DNA of 64,000 nucleotides, from the NCBI GenBank assembly GCA_027563935.2, contig CM050453.2:65890018-65954017 (forward strand), read 5' to 3'. The position numbers and the translations under genes were made by a program. Below the pieces are notes generated by a model. The model was not told the DNA's origin, did no database searches, and saw only the letters and a program-made list of their open reading frames with translations. The stretch comes from Costus lasius (Eukaryota > Streptophyta > Magnoliopsida > Zingiberales > Costaceae). This document shows, piece after piece, positions 10,987 through 21,215 of this stretch (positions are counted from its first letter, which is position 1; every line of letters begins with the position of its first letter).

Positions 10987-12853
10987 CAGGTTGATGTATG
11001 AATCATATGATTGCTTTGAGTGATGTTTGTTTGTGCCATAATGTAGATCTATCGTCACCATGAGAACATGCTAGTCATTAGATGTTGGCGCATGTTTGAT
11101 ATAACTTGTTTGCGCTAATGCATAGATCTAATGTTAACATGCAAAACTACATGATTTAGTTGTTTGCGCATGTATGATTGTTTCATGTTGGCGCTTGTTG
11201 AATGTATTTATCAAAACTCATTACATCTTGCGCGCCTATCACCTAGATCTACATATGCGCCTACTGTAAACCCTTAGACGGGTTATTAGGGTTGAAGTCA
11301 TAGTCTAGTTAAGATCCAAATAGTCTGATCAGACCATCTGACAGCCTAGATGGGTCGAACAGATGGCACCTGTGCGAAAGCACGAGGTGGCTATAGGTCG
11401 ACTGCAGACAGGCGTGTAGCGATGTCTGGTTGAGACAACCAGTGAACGCGCATGAGTTAGGCCCGGGGTCACACCCACTTGCCAGAACTCATGAGGGTCG
11501 TTCAGCCCAAGGCATGCATCGTTGACCATTGGGTCAACTCAAGTCAGTTAGGACTTGGTGCATGCAAGGGCAGTGGATCTGACTAGACATGATGAGTGGA
11601 TCCCTATTAATGGACCGTTGTAAGGTAGTAGGGCACATAAGAAAAATAATATTGATTCCAATGGGATTTTCAAAAATTTTATTTTGTTATTGGATCACAT
11701 GTTGGTTGAATACCATGATGAGTGTCTATTTCATCTTATGTGGGTTGCCCTTTTAATGTGTGCTGTGCTGGGGCCTGCGAGCCTGGATTAAATTGTAAAT
11801 TATTATAATTGTGATCTGCGCATCACATTTTAATTAATTTATTGTGTAATTGACCTGCGTGTCAATCTTGTCTAGATAGATTAAATTGTAATTTAATCAG
11901 ACAAGAGCACAGAGCACACATGGCAGAAGCGCATGCAGCTTGAGGCTTAACCAGGTGGGAGGTCTAGGGTTCGACCCTAGGACAGGTGCATTTACCTGGT
12001 GAGCGCACCTGAGCTGCAGTGGGGCGCTAGGGCCCTGGGCTGGGCCAAAAACCCAAGAAGAGCTCAAGTGAAGACTTAAGTTAACTTAAGGTCTAACCTA
12101 GGCTTAATGGGCTTTTACCACATAAGATCAGCATGCTTTCTACTTATTTTTTATATAATTAGAACTACATGATTTTTCTTCTGCTATCACCATAGGATTT
12201 GAATGATAGTAAGAAGATAAAAGACTGTTAAAATCCAACGTTAAAATATCAAGCACGTAAGCCTTCTGGCGCGAAACCTCACTGTTCTGACTATCGTTGG
12301 GGCCGTGTTGTACCCACTCAGTGGGCACGCCCATCTATCTTCAGACGGTGTGTGATTACACCTGCGTGCTACAGAGAAGGGATTTATCGCTTCTCGTTGC
12401 TCAGCATAGCACGTGGTGGTCCAGGGAGTAGGTCAGGTCAGCTTGACCATGTAGGCTACATATGAGCATATGTGAGTTATATGGAGGCAGCCATCTGTGG
12501 GATCAGAGACTGTGTTGTACCAACTCAGTTGGCACAGTCTGCTGGATTGCCCAGATGAAGGGGAATCGCACGGGTTGGCGATTGGCAGGGACTGCCTACC
12601 AGAAATTAGTGCTTGTACTCTCTGTGCATCTTATCTCGCCTGAGCGGGACGCGGAGACCAAGTATGAAATCTGGATCCCATCTCACTAAAAGAGTTTTAC
12701 TCTTTCGGGCTGTTTTGCTGGATTTTTCAGCCAGATAAAATAGTGAGAAAAGAATCTTTCTTAAGTCCTGGATTGATTCTAAACATTGATACTGACCTTG
12801 CTGTTCTTGCATTGTTGTAGATTACTGCAGCAACGAACACCACGAATTTCAAT
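10987..12853 (+). other. Structured untranslated leader of tandem unit 2
   Basis: About 1.87 kb, homologous to the leader of unit 1. Hairpins: GGC-CTGCGA-GCC at 11772-11783; TGTGAT-CTGCGC-ATCACA at 11810-11827; ATTGAC-CTGCGT-GTCAAT at 11849-11866; long stem CTTGTCT/AGACAAG enclosing GATTAAA/TTTAATC at 11867-11905; CTAGGG-TTCGA-CCCTAG at 11964-11980; TTGTA-bulge hairpins at 12300-12332 and 12508-12539. The long stem differs from unit 1 at both partners of one pair (A with T against T with A), so pairing is kept. A splice-acceptor-like TAG ends at 12820. Confidence 0.75.
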
Positions 12854-15800
12854 GTGCGATCCCTACTGGAAAGGGAGAAGTTTGCTGGGCCAAACTTCTC
12901 AGACTGGTACGGACACCTTAAGATTGTTCTTAAGGCAGAGAGGAAACTGTATGTCCTCGAGACGGCTATACCGCCTCAACCCGCTCCGAACGCCGCAAGG
13001 GCGGTTCGGGAAGCCTATGAAAAGCATGTCAATGATAGCATTGTTGTCGCTTGCCTGATGCTTGCGTCTATGACGCTAGAGCTGCAACGTCAACATGAGG
13101 ATCTATCTGATATAGAAATTATAGCAAACCTCAAGTTGCTGTATGCTGCACATGCTAGGACTGAACGCTACAATTTGACTAAGCTTTTCTTTCAGAGCAA
13201 ATTGACTGAAGGGAGTCCAGTGGGAGCTCACGTACTCAAGATGATTGGGTACAAGGAGGCTCTAGAGAAACTGGGACACACCGTCAATCAGGAGCTTGCT
13301 GTAGACATCATTCTTCAGTCTCTCCCGGCCTCTTTTGATCCGTTCATTATTAATTTCAATATGAACAAGATCGACTGTACCCCGGCAGAGTTACTGAACA
13401 TGCTCTTGACTACAGAGTTGACTCTAAAGGGAAAGCCTTCAACCTCTGTCTTGATGGTTCCTTCCAGGAACAAGAAGAAGGGGAAGAAGGGCAAAGCCCC
13501 TGTCAAGAGATACAACAAGGCTCTGAAACAAAAGGTTAAGCGGTCGAAGGAATACAGATGTTTCCATTGTGGCCAGCTGGGTCACTGGAAAAAGGACTGT
13601 AAAGCGCTCCAAGGAGACAAGAAGGGAAGCATCGCTTCTGGCTCAGGTATTTTTGTGACTGAGGTCATGTTTTCTTCTTCTATTTCATGGGTGTTGGACA
13701 CTGCATGTGGAGTTCACATTTGTTCAAATGTACAGGAACTCAAGAGAAGAAGGCAGGTGGGACAGCATGAGGTGGACCTACGAGTTGGAAACGGGGCACG
13801 GGTTGCTGCTGTTGCTGTAGGAGAATATCACATCTCATTACCATCTGGACTTGTATTAGAATTGGACATTTGTTATTTTGTACCTTGCATAACGAAAAAT
13901 ATTATCTCTATTCCTGCTCTTGTCAGGAAAGGGTTTTCCTTTGAATGCAATATTTCAAAGTGTGTTATTTCTTATGATAATATTGTTTATGCTACTGGAT
14001 CAATTAACAATGGGTTATTCATATTGGACATGGAATATTCTATACAAAATATTGATAATAAGAAAGCCAAGTATGCTGATGAAAGCACCTTGCTATGGCA
14101 TAGTCGTTTAGGCCATATTAACAAGAAACGCATTAAGCGGTTGCATGATCATGGACTGCTGGGATCATTCTCCTATGAGGAGATTGATACATGCAAAGCT
14201 TGTTTAATGGGTAAAATGACGAAGGCTCCTTTTCCTAACAAAGGTCAAAGGGCTTCAGGTTTACTTGACCTTATACACAGTGATGTGTGTGGGCCATTTA
14301 GTAAACATGCCAGAGGTGGCTATTCATACTTCATTACCTTTACTGATGATTTCAGTAGATACGGGTATGTCTATCTAATGAGACATAAAAGTGAATCTTT
14401 TGACAAGTTCAAAGAATTCAAAAATGAAGTACAGAATCAGCTAGGCCGAAATATCAAGGCACTTCGCTCAGATCGAGGTGGAGAATACCTAAGTCGAGAG
14501 TTTACTGACTATCTGAAGGAGTGTGGGATTATCTCACAGCTCACTCCACCAGGAACACCGCAATGGAATGGTGTGTCCGAGAGGAGGAACAGAACCTTAT
14601 TGGATATGGTTCGTTCAATGATGAGTCAGGCTACTCTACCTTACTCCTTTTGGGGATTTGCACTGGAAACAGCTGCAAAGGTACTAAACCGAGTGCCATC
14701 CAAGGCAGTTTCAAAGACTCCATATGAGTTATGGTATGGGAAACAGCCGAGCTTGACATTTATTAAGATCTGGGGTTGCGAGGCTTATGTCAAAAAGCTC
14801 GCCTCTAGGAAACTAGAGAGCAGATCTGAGAAATGTATCTTTGTCGGTTACCCTAAGGAAACTAAGGGTTATTATTTCTACGATCCCAAAGAGAACAAGG
14901 TATTTGTTGCTCGGACGGCCATTTTTCTTGAGAAGGAATTTCTTCTGCAAGAGGCCAGTGGGAGAGAAATAAAGCTGGATGAGAATCCAGAGGAAGGACA
15001 AAGTAGTCAAGCACAGTTGGATGAGCATGAGCCAGTAGAACAGGTTATTGAACAACCTGAGGCTCAGATATCACGGGAACCGCGAAGATCGGGAAGGATC
15101 CGTCGACAGCCTGAGCGCTATGACGGAGTCTACATCATTGATCATGATGAACCCCTCACTTATGCGGATGCGGTCAGTGGACCGGAATCAGCGAGATGGC
15201 TTGAAGCTATGCGCGCCGAGATGGACTCCATGTCAGATAACCAAGTCTGGGATTTGGTTGATCCGCCTCCGGGAGTAATCCCTATAGGCTGTAAATGGAT
15301 CTTCAAGAAGAAGATTGACATGGATGGTAACGTGGTTACCTATAAAGGCAGGCTAGTTGCGAAAGGTTTCAAACAAATCTACGGGATAGATTATGATGAA
15401 ACTTTCTCTCCTGTAGCCATGTTCAAGTCTATTCGGATTATTCTTGCGATAGCAGCATATTACGATTATGAGATCTGGCAGATGGATGTGAAGACCGCTT
15501 TCCTTAATGGAAATCTGGATGAGGATGTGTATATGATACAACCTGAAGGTTTCACTAATCCATCAGATCGTCATAAAATATGCAAGTTAAAGAAGTCCAT
15601 TTATGGACTTAAGCAAGCATCTAGAAGCTGGAATATTCGTTTTGATGAATCAATCTGTGAATTTGGTTTCATCAAGAATGAAGATGACCCGTGTGTGTAT
15701 AAGAGGTTTAGTGGGAGCGTGATTACTTTCCTAGTCCTCTACGTCGATGATATCTTGATCATTGGAAACGATATTCCTGAACTACATGCCGTTAAAGCAT

Positions 15801-16723
15801 GGTTAAGGAAATGTTTCCAGATGAAAGATTTAGGAGAAGCAGCCTATGTATTAGGTGTGAAGATCTACAGAGATAGATCTAAGAGGCTTCTCGGGCTGTG
15901 CCAGAGTACTTACATCGATAAAGTCCTGGAGAGATTTCATTTAGAGAATTCTAAAAGAGGATATCTTCCAGTCAGACTTGGTCTGAATCTTTCAAAGAGT
16001 CAGTGTCCGCAAACACAGACAGAGAAAGATGAAATGGACAAAACGCCTTATGCTTCGGCTATTGGGTCCATTATGTATGCGATGTTGTGTACTCGCCCAG
16101 ACGTCGCTTACGAGTTAAGCGTGACCAGTCGATTCCAAAGTAATCCAGGTCAAGCACACTGGATTGCAGTCAAGAACATTTTAAAATATCTGCGGAGGAC
16201 CAAAGATATGTTCTTGGTGTATGGTGGTCAGGAAGAACTCAGTATTGAAGGATATACTGACGCTTCGTTCCAATCTGACCAGGATGATTTCCGATCGCAA
16301 TCAGGCTATGTTTTTAGCTTGAATGGAGGTGTGGTGGTGTGGAAAAGTTTCAAACAATCTATTGTTGCTGATTCTACAACAGAAGCCGAGTATGTTGCAG
16401 CCTTAGAAGCATCTAAGGAGGCAGTGTGGATTCGTAAGTTCATTCAGGAACTTGGTGTTGTTCCTTCGAGTGCAGATCCTTTGGTTATCTTTTGTGATAA
16501 CACTGGAGCAATAGCACAAGCAAAGGAACCACGGTCGCACCAGAAGTCCAAGCACATACAGAGACGGTTTCACTTGATCCGGGAGATCATTGATCGAGGA
16601 GAGATCAAGGTCTGCAAGGTTCATACAGATGACAATCTGGCTGACCCGCTTACAAAGCCTCTGGCGCAGCAGAAGCATGAGAAGCACTGTAATAATATGG
16701 GTTTGAGATTTCTCAACCATTAG
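12854..16723 (+). CDS. Copia gag-pol polyprotein, unbroken 1289-codon frame
   Basis: This is the only undamaged polyprotein frame in the window. Approximate residues: gag 1-230; zinc knuckle 236-249 (CX2CX4HX4C); protease Asp near 281 in the context LDTAC; integrase zinc region from 415, catalytic Asp near 475 (HSDVCGPF), Asp near 537 (SDRGGEY) and Glu near 574 (VSERRNRT); reverse transcriptase 830-1000 with YVDDILII near 961; RNase H from about 1133 with TDAS, AEYVA, CDNTGA and a final DNLADPLTK. The stop TAG comes just before the polypurine tract. The frame is open upstream to a TAG at 12818-12820 but contains no ATG: position 12854 is a GTG, and the codon aligned to the ATG of the minus-strand copy reads ACG. 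The protein would serve reverse transcription and integration if it can be initiated. Angela/TAR-like by LTR start and domain wording; the lineage is inferred. Confidence 0.9.
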   Translation: MRSLLEREKFAGPNFSDWYGHLKIVLKAERKLYVLETAIPPQPAPNAARAVREAYEKHVNDSIVVACLMLASMTLELQRQHEDLSDIEIIANLKLLYAAHARTERYNLTKLFFQSKLTEGSPVGAHVLKMIGYKEALEKLGHTVNQELAVDIILQSLPASFDPFIINFNMNKIDCTPAELLNMLLTTELTLKGKPSTSVLMVPSRNKKKGKKGKAPVKRYNKALKQKVKRSKEYRCFHCGQLGHWKKDCKALQGDKKGSIASGSGIFVTEVMFSSSISWVLDTACGVHICSNVQELKRRRQVGQHEVDLRVGNGARVAAVAVGEYHISLPSGLVLELDICYFVPCITKNIISIPALVRKGFSFECNISKCVISYDNIVYATGSINNGLFILDMEYSIQNIDNKKAKYADESTLLWHSRLGHINKKRIKRLHDHGLLGSFSYEEIDTCKACLMGKMTKAPFPNKGQRASGLLDLIHSDVCGPFSKHARGGYSYFITFTDDFSRYGYVYLMRHKSESFDKFKEFKNEVQNQLGRNIKALRSDRGGEYLSREFTDYLKECGIISQLTPPGTPQWNGVSERRNRTLLDMVRSMMSQATLPYSFWGFALETAAKVLNRVPSKAVSKTPYELWYGKQPSLTFIKIWGCEAYVKKLASRKLESRSEKCIFVGYPKETKGYYFYDPKENKVFVARTAIFLEKEFLLQEASGREIKLDENPEEGQSSQAQLDEHEPVEQVIEQPEAQISREPRRSGRIRRQPERYDGVYIIDHDEPLTYADAVSGPESARWLEAMRAEMDSMSDNQVWDLVDPPPGVIPIGCKWIFKKKIDMDGNVVTYKGRLVAKGFKQIYGIDYDETFSPVAMFKSIRIILAIAAYYDYEIWQMDVKTAFLNGNLDEDVYMIQPEGFTNPSDRHKICKLKKSIYGLKQASRSWNIRFDESICEFGFIKNEDDPCVYKRFSGSVITFLVLYVDDILIIGNDIPELHAVKAWLRKCFQMKDLGEAAYVLGVKIYRDRSKRLLGLCQSTYIDKVLERFHLENSKRGYLPVRLGLNLSKSQCPQTQTEKDEMDKTPYASAIGSIMYAMLCTRPDVAYELSVTSRFQSNPGQAHWIAVKNILKYLRRTKDMFLVYGGQEELSIEGYTDASFQSDQDDFRSQSGYVFSLNGGVVVWKSFKQSIVADSTTEAEYVAALEASKEAVWIRKFIQELGVVPSSADPLVIFCDNTGAIAQAKEPRSHQKSKHIQRRFHLIREIIDRGEIKVCKVHTDDNLADPLTKPLAQQKHEKHCNNMGLRFLNH

Positions 16724-16730
16724 ATTAAGT

Positions 16731-16743
16731 GCAAGTGGGAGAT
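16731..16743 (+). promoter_or_regulatory. Polypurine tract of tandem unit 2
   Basis: GCAAGTGGGAGAT lies directly before the 3' LTR and is identical to the tract at 9267-9279. Confidence 0.87.
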
Positions 16744-18437
16744 TGTTGGGGTATGCCCTTAAGGCTAATGTTTGAGGCCTAGGGATTCTTTCAGTATCAT
16801 GTATAAACTCTTATGTTTATAAAGGCAATGGTTGTTATTCAGTTTGTTACATCATCTGCTGCAATATGTACACTTCTGAATAATGTCTCAATGCTGTTCA
16901 GCTTGGCTGACATGCAGTATTGTCCTTAGTCGAGATATCTTGGTGAACATGAGACAGCCTTGATATGATTGAGACTAATATGTGTTCTAATCTTATAGGA
17001 TGCTTCGAGCATGGAATAAGATGTAGACTCATAGGTACATTGCATGTACTGGACAGACCCTAGTAGGATGTTCAATTGCTTGTCACAATGTGAATAATCC
17101 TTGTATGTGAACAAGTGGCATACTTCCTCTGACTTGAGATCACTTGTGTTTCTAAATGATGATTTTCATTGTTTTGAGGTAGTTCAATATCATTTGAAAC
17201 ATAATGGTTATAGACTATCTTGGATAATGATCATGAGTCAGGTTAGGACACTAGTGATAGATAAAGGATTGCCGTCTCCTTGTTTAGGAGAGTGATGTTC
17301 TAAAGGGGCCCCCTGGATGAGATGATTGAGAAAGTGTATGGCCATACCCAGATGACTATGTTCATCTGATCTAATCATGCTCATCATATTGGAGTTACAA
17401 GCTTGACACGCTTGTCCAATAAGAACATCCAGTGGCAAAGGAAACATGTATGTCTAGTGAATTGGATTCACACTTGTGCTATGGTTTGGGTGTAGTCTTG
17501 GAAGACTCTTTCCTTTATATCGGGAGACAGTGATGTGTTGCTAGATACCCCTCACTGATCGTGATAACGTAAGTTATCATTACCGACATTTAAGGGAAAC
17601 CCTCAGGGTCGCACAATTTGATGATATGGCTTACTTAAGTCAGATCGTGTGGACTGAATTGTTTTGGTTCAGTTTAAAGGAGTTTAAACTCTGATTGTAA
17701 GTGAGATCTGGTCTGATCATGTTTGATTGATTAGGGCTTGAGATCGGTAAGCTTCGATCGAGAGTAGTGATGCTAGATCGGTGAGATCAAGTGCATCTAG
17801 AGATGAACGGTTAGATCTTGAACCTTCATGGTTCATATAGATTTAGACCATGGCTTGGCTTGGTTTGATTTGGTCTTTGTACCAAATCCTTTTGAACCGA
17901 TTGCAATTGAACCCATTCACCTATGTGAACGTATGGTTCAATGAGGAGGGGAGTTTCGATGGTTCACTTGAGGTGAACGCATGAAGCTTTGAAGACTTGC
18001 TATTTTTGGAGTTCGGTTTTCAAAAAGGAAAAACGTCTCCATGTTGTAACGTGTTCGCCCCCTTCTCGAAGTGTGAAGCTATCATCGTGGTGTCTTCTTC
18101 CTTGACGAAAGGAAAAAGAGGATAGGCCATCAAGAGGATTCATCTCATCTTCTTCACACGACAAGGAAATTTGGAGATCCTTGCTAGCACAAGGAACGTC
18201 CAAAGAGGTAGCCATCTCTCATCTAGTGTGCGTCTTCTTAGGAGGAGAGCCAATTCGCCCTCTTGCTTCCAAGTCGCCTCCTTCATCATGGCTACGGTAA
18301 AAGATCTTAACTTGATCTTAGCATCATAATCAAAGTTGATCATATATATTCATGCAAGCGATCTTGTTAAAACCCTAGAAAAGTTTATATGCGCAAGTTT
18401 TAGGGTTTTTGCCCCCCCCCCCTTTAGGGGACTTACA
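16744..18437 (+). repeat. Copia LTR 3 of the tandem array
   Basis: 1694 bp, TGTTGGGG...ACTTACA, with an 11-base C run near its end. Instead of a primer site it is followed at once by the middle of another LTR (ATGAGATGG, matching about 2436 onward), which marks the right edge of the array. Confidence 0.92.
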
Positions 18438-19428
18438 ATGAGATGGTTGAGAAAGTGTATGGCCATACCCAGATGACTATGTTCATCTGATCTAACCATT
18501 CTCATCATGTTGGAGTTACACGCTTGACACGCTTGTCCAACGAGAACATCCAGTAGCAAAGGTAACATGTATGCCAAGTGAATTGGATTCACACTTGTGC
18601 TGTGGTTTGGGTGAAGTCTTGGAAGACTCTTTCCTTCATATCGGGAGACAGTGATGTGTTGCTAGATACCCCTCTCTGATCGTGATAATGTAAGTTATCG
18701 TTACCGACGTTGAAGGAAACCCTTAGGGTCACACAATTTGATGATATGGCTTACTTATATCAGATCGTGTGGATTGAATTATTTTAGTCCAATTTAAAGG
18801 AATTTAAACTCTGATTTGAAGTGAGATCTGGTCTGATCATGTTTGATTGATTAGGGCTTGAGATCGGTAAGCTTCGATCGGGAGAATTGATGCTTGATCG
18901 ATGAGATCAAGAAGATCAAGAGATGTGTGGTTAGATCTTGAGCCATTTGGTTCAAAGAGATCTAAACCATGGCTGGTTCGATTTGGTCTTTGAACCAAAT
19001 AGAATTGAACTGGTTCACTTAGTGAACGCTTGGTTCAAAGGAGAAGGAAGTTTTGATGGTTCACTTTGAGTGAATGCATGAGTATTAAGCACTTACTATA
19101 TTTGGAAGTCGGTTTTCCATTTTGGAAAAATGCCTCCACGATTGTAACGTGGCTCGCCCCCTCTTCTCCTCCCGTTTTCCTCTCGTGTGGTAGTGAGTCT
19201 TCACGCCAAGGAAGAGAGTTCGAACAGCCGAGAGAGAAAAACATCTCCTTGTACACGATCAAGTTTTCCTTGGATCTTTGCTAGCACAAAGAGCACAAGG
19301 GAGTAAGCCTTCAACATCTTGTGTGTGACCTCTTTGGAGAAGAGCCGATCGCCCTTTCTTCTTCCAAGTCATCACTCGAGCAATGGCCATGGTAATGCTT
19401 CAATCATCCTCTTATGGTTGGTTATACT
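18438..19428 (+). repeat. Slice 2 of the base-layer copia 5' LTR
   Basis: It continues the LTR left off at 1862 and runs collinear with the middle and 3' third of the family LTR until it is cut by the solo LTR. Its last five bases, ATACT (19424-19428), are the left copy of that insertion's target duplication. It is more divergent from the other LTRs than they are from each other, as expected of the oldest layer. Confidence 0.85.
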
Positions 19429-21109
19429 TGTTGGGGTATGCCCTTAAGGCTAATGTTTGAAGCCTTGGGATTGTAACAGTATCATGTATAAACCCTTGTG
19501 TTTATAAAGGCAATGGTTGTTATTCAGTTTGTTACATTGTCTGCTGCAATACATGTGCTTCTGAATAATGTCTCAGAGCTATTCAGCTTGGCTGACATGC
19601 TATGTGTCCTTAGTCGAGATATCTTGGTGAACATGAGACAGCCTTGATATGCTTAAGACTAATATGTGTTCTAATCTTATAGGATGCTTCGAGCATGAAA
19701 TAAGATGTAGACTCATGGGTACATTGGATGTACTGGACAGACCCTACTAGGATATTCAATTGCTTGTCACAATGTGAATAATCCTTGATTGCAACAAGTG
19801 GCACATTTCCTCTGACTTGAGATCACTTGTGTTTCTAAATGATGATTGTCATTGTTTTGAGGTAGTTCAATATCATTTGAAACATAATGGTTATAGACTA
19901 TCTTGGATGGTGAGCTTGAGTCATGTTAGGGCACTAGTGATAGATAAAGGATGGCCGTCTCCTTCATTGGAGTGTGATGTTCTAATGGGGCCCCCCTGGA
20001 TGAGATGATTGAGAAAGTGTATGGCCATACCCAGGTGACTATGTTCATCTGATCTGATCATGCTCATCATATTGGAGCTACAGGCTTGACACGCTTGTCC
20101 AATAAGAACATCCAGTGGTAAAGGAATCATGTATGCCTGGTGAAGTGGATTCACACTTGTGCTGTGGTTTGGGTGTAGTCTTGGAAGACTCTTTCTTTTA
20201 TATCGGGAGACAGTGATGTGTTGCTAGATACCCCTCACTGATCGTGATGACGTAAGTTATCGTTACCGACATTTAAAGGAAACCCTTAGGGTCGCACAAT
20301 TTGATGATATGGCTTACTTAAGTCAGATCGTGTGGACTGAATTGTTTAGGTTCAGTTTAAAGGGATTTAATCTCTGATTGTGAGTGAGATCTGGTCTGAT
20401 CATGTTTGATTGATTAGGGCTTGAGATCGGTAAGCTTCGATTGAGAGAATGGATGCTAGATCAGTGAGATCAGGAGCATCAAGAGATCAACGGTCAGATC
20501 AAGAACCTTAGGGTTTAATGTGATCTGGACTAATGGCTTGGGTTAATTGGTCTTTGAACCAAACCAAAATTGAACCAGCTCATCATGTGAGCGCACGGTT
20601 CAAGTTAAGAGAAATATGCGATTGGGAAAAACCCTTGATCGCATGTTGAGGAGTGGCTTTCTATTTTTAGAAAGCATGATCACATACGTGACCACGCCTC
20701 ACCTCTTCACGCCTGTTGTTGTCGCCCCTCTCTTCTCGTGTGTTTTGGAGGCACTCTCGTGGAAGAGGTTTTGACGACAAGGAAGAATCGCCAAGCAGTG
20801 GATCTCATCTTCTTCATCCCTTCTCACACGACAAGGTCACTTGGAGAACCTTGCTAGCACAAGGAGCGTCCAAGGAGCAAGCCATCGATCATCTTGTGTG
20901 TGGCGCTTTGGAGGAGAACCCCATCGTTCTCTCTTCTTCCTAGACACCATCTAAGCGATGGCCATGGTATGAGTCATTACCATTCTATTGCGATTGATTT
21001 TAAAGTTGATCATATATCATGCATTCGATCCCTAGAAACCCCTTCCGCTGCATGTAAACCTCCATATGCGCCTATTAGGGTTTCGCTCCCCCTTGTTAGG
21101 GGACTTTCA
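19429..21109 (+). repeat. Solo copia LTR with target-site duplication ATACT
   Basis: 1681 bp from TGTTGGGG to GACTTTCA, same family. Perfect 5-base direct repeats ATACT flank it at 19424-19428 and 21110-21114. No internal region is attached, so the element was reduced by recombination between its own two LTRs. The sequence on both sides is a single older LTR that rejoins cleanly when the insertion and one repeat are removed. Confidence 0.93.
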
Positions 21110-21114
21110 ATACT

Positions 21115-21201
21115 TACAAGCCATGCGATCTTCATGAAACCTAGTTTTTCCGCCTATGCAAATCATTTAGAAGCGCATCTGACTTAGGTTTCGACCCTTC
21201 A
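21115..21201 (+). repeat. Slice 3, 3' end of the base-layer copia 5' LTR
   Basis: The end of the LTR interrupted at 19428. It finishes ACCCTTCA and is followed by AT and a perfect primer site, so it is a true 5' LTR end attached to its own internal region. Confidence 0.85.
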
Positions 21202-21203
21202 AT

Positions 21204-21215
21204 TGGTATCAGAGC
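21204..21215 (+). promoter_or_regulatory. Primer binding site of the base-layer copia element
   Basis: TGGTATCAGAGC, a perfect initiator-Met complement, two bases after the LTR end at 21201. Confidence 0.92.

Larger units (their letters stand above)
1863..18437 (+). mobile_element. Tandem copia array: LTR, internal, shared LTR, internal, LTR
   Basis: Two complete internal regions in the same direction share the middle LTR: LTRs at 1863-3547, 9280-10972 and 16744-18437; internal regions at 3548-9279 and 10973-16743. Each internal region has primer site, long leader, gag-pol and polypurine tract in the expected order. The 5-base flanks differ (GGGGC left, ATGAG right), so there is no target duplication. 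About eight host bases (CCCCCTGG) are missing between the flanks. The second and third LTRs are close to identical and the first is clearly more divergent. Recombination between the facing LTRs of two neighbouring insertions would explain this. Confidence 0.88.
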
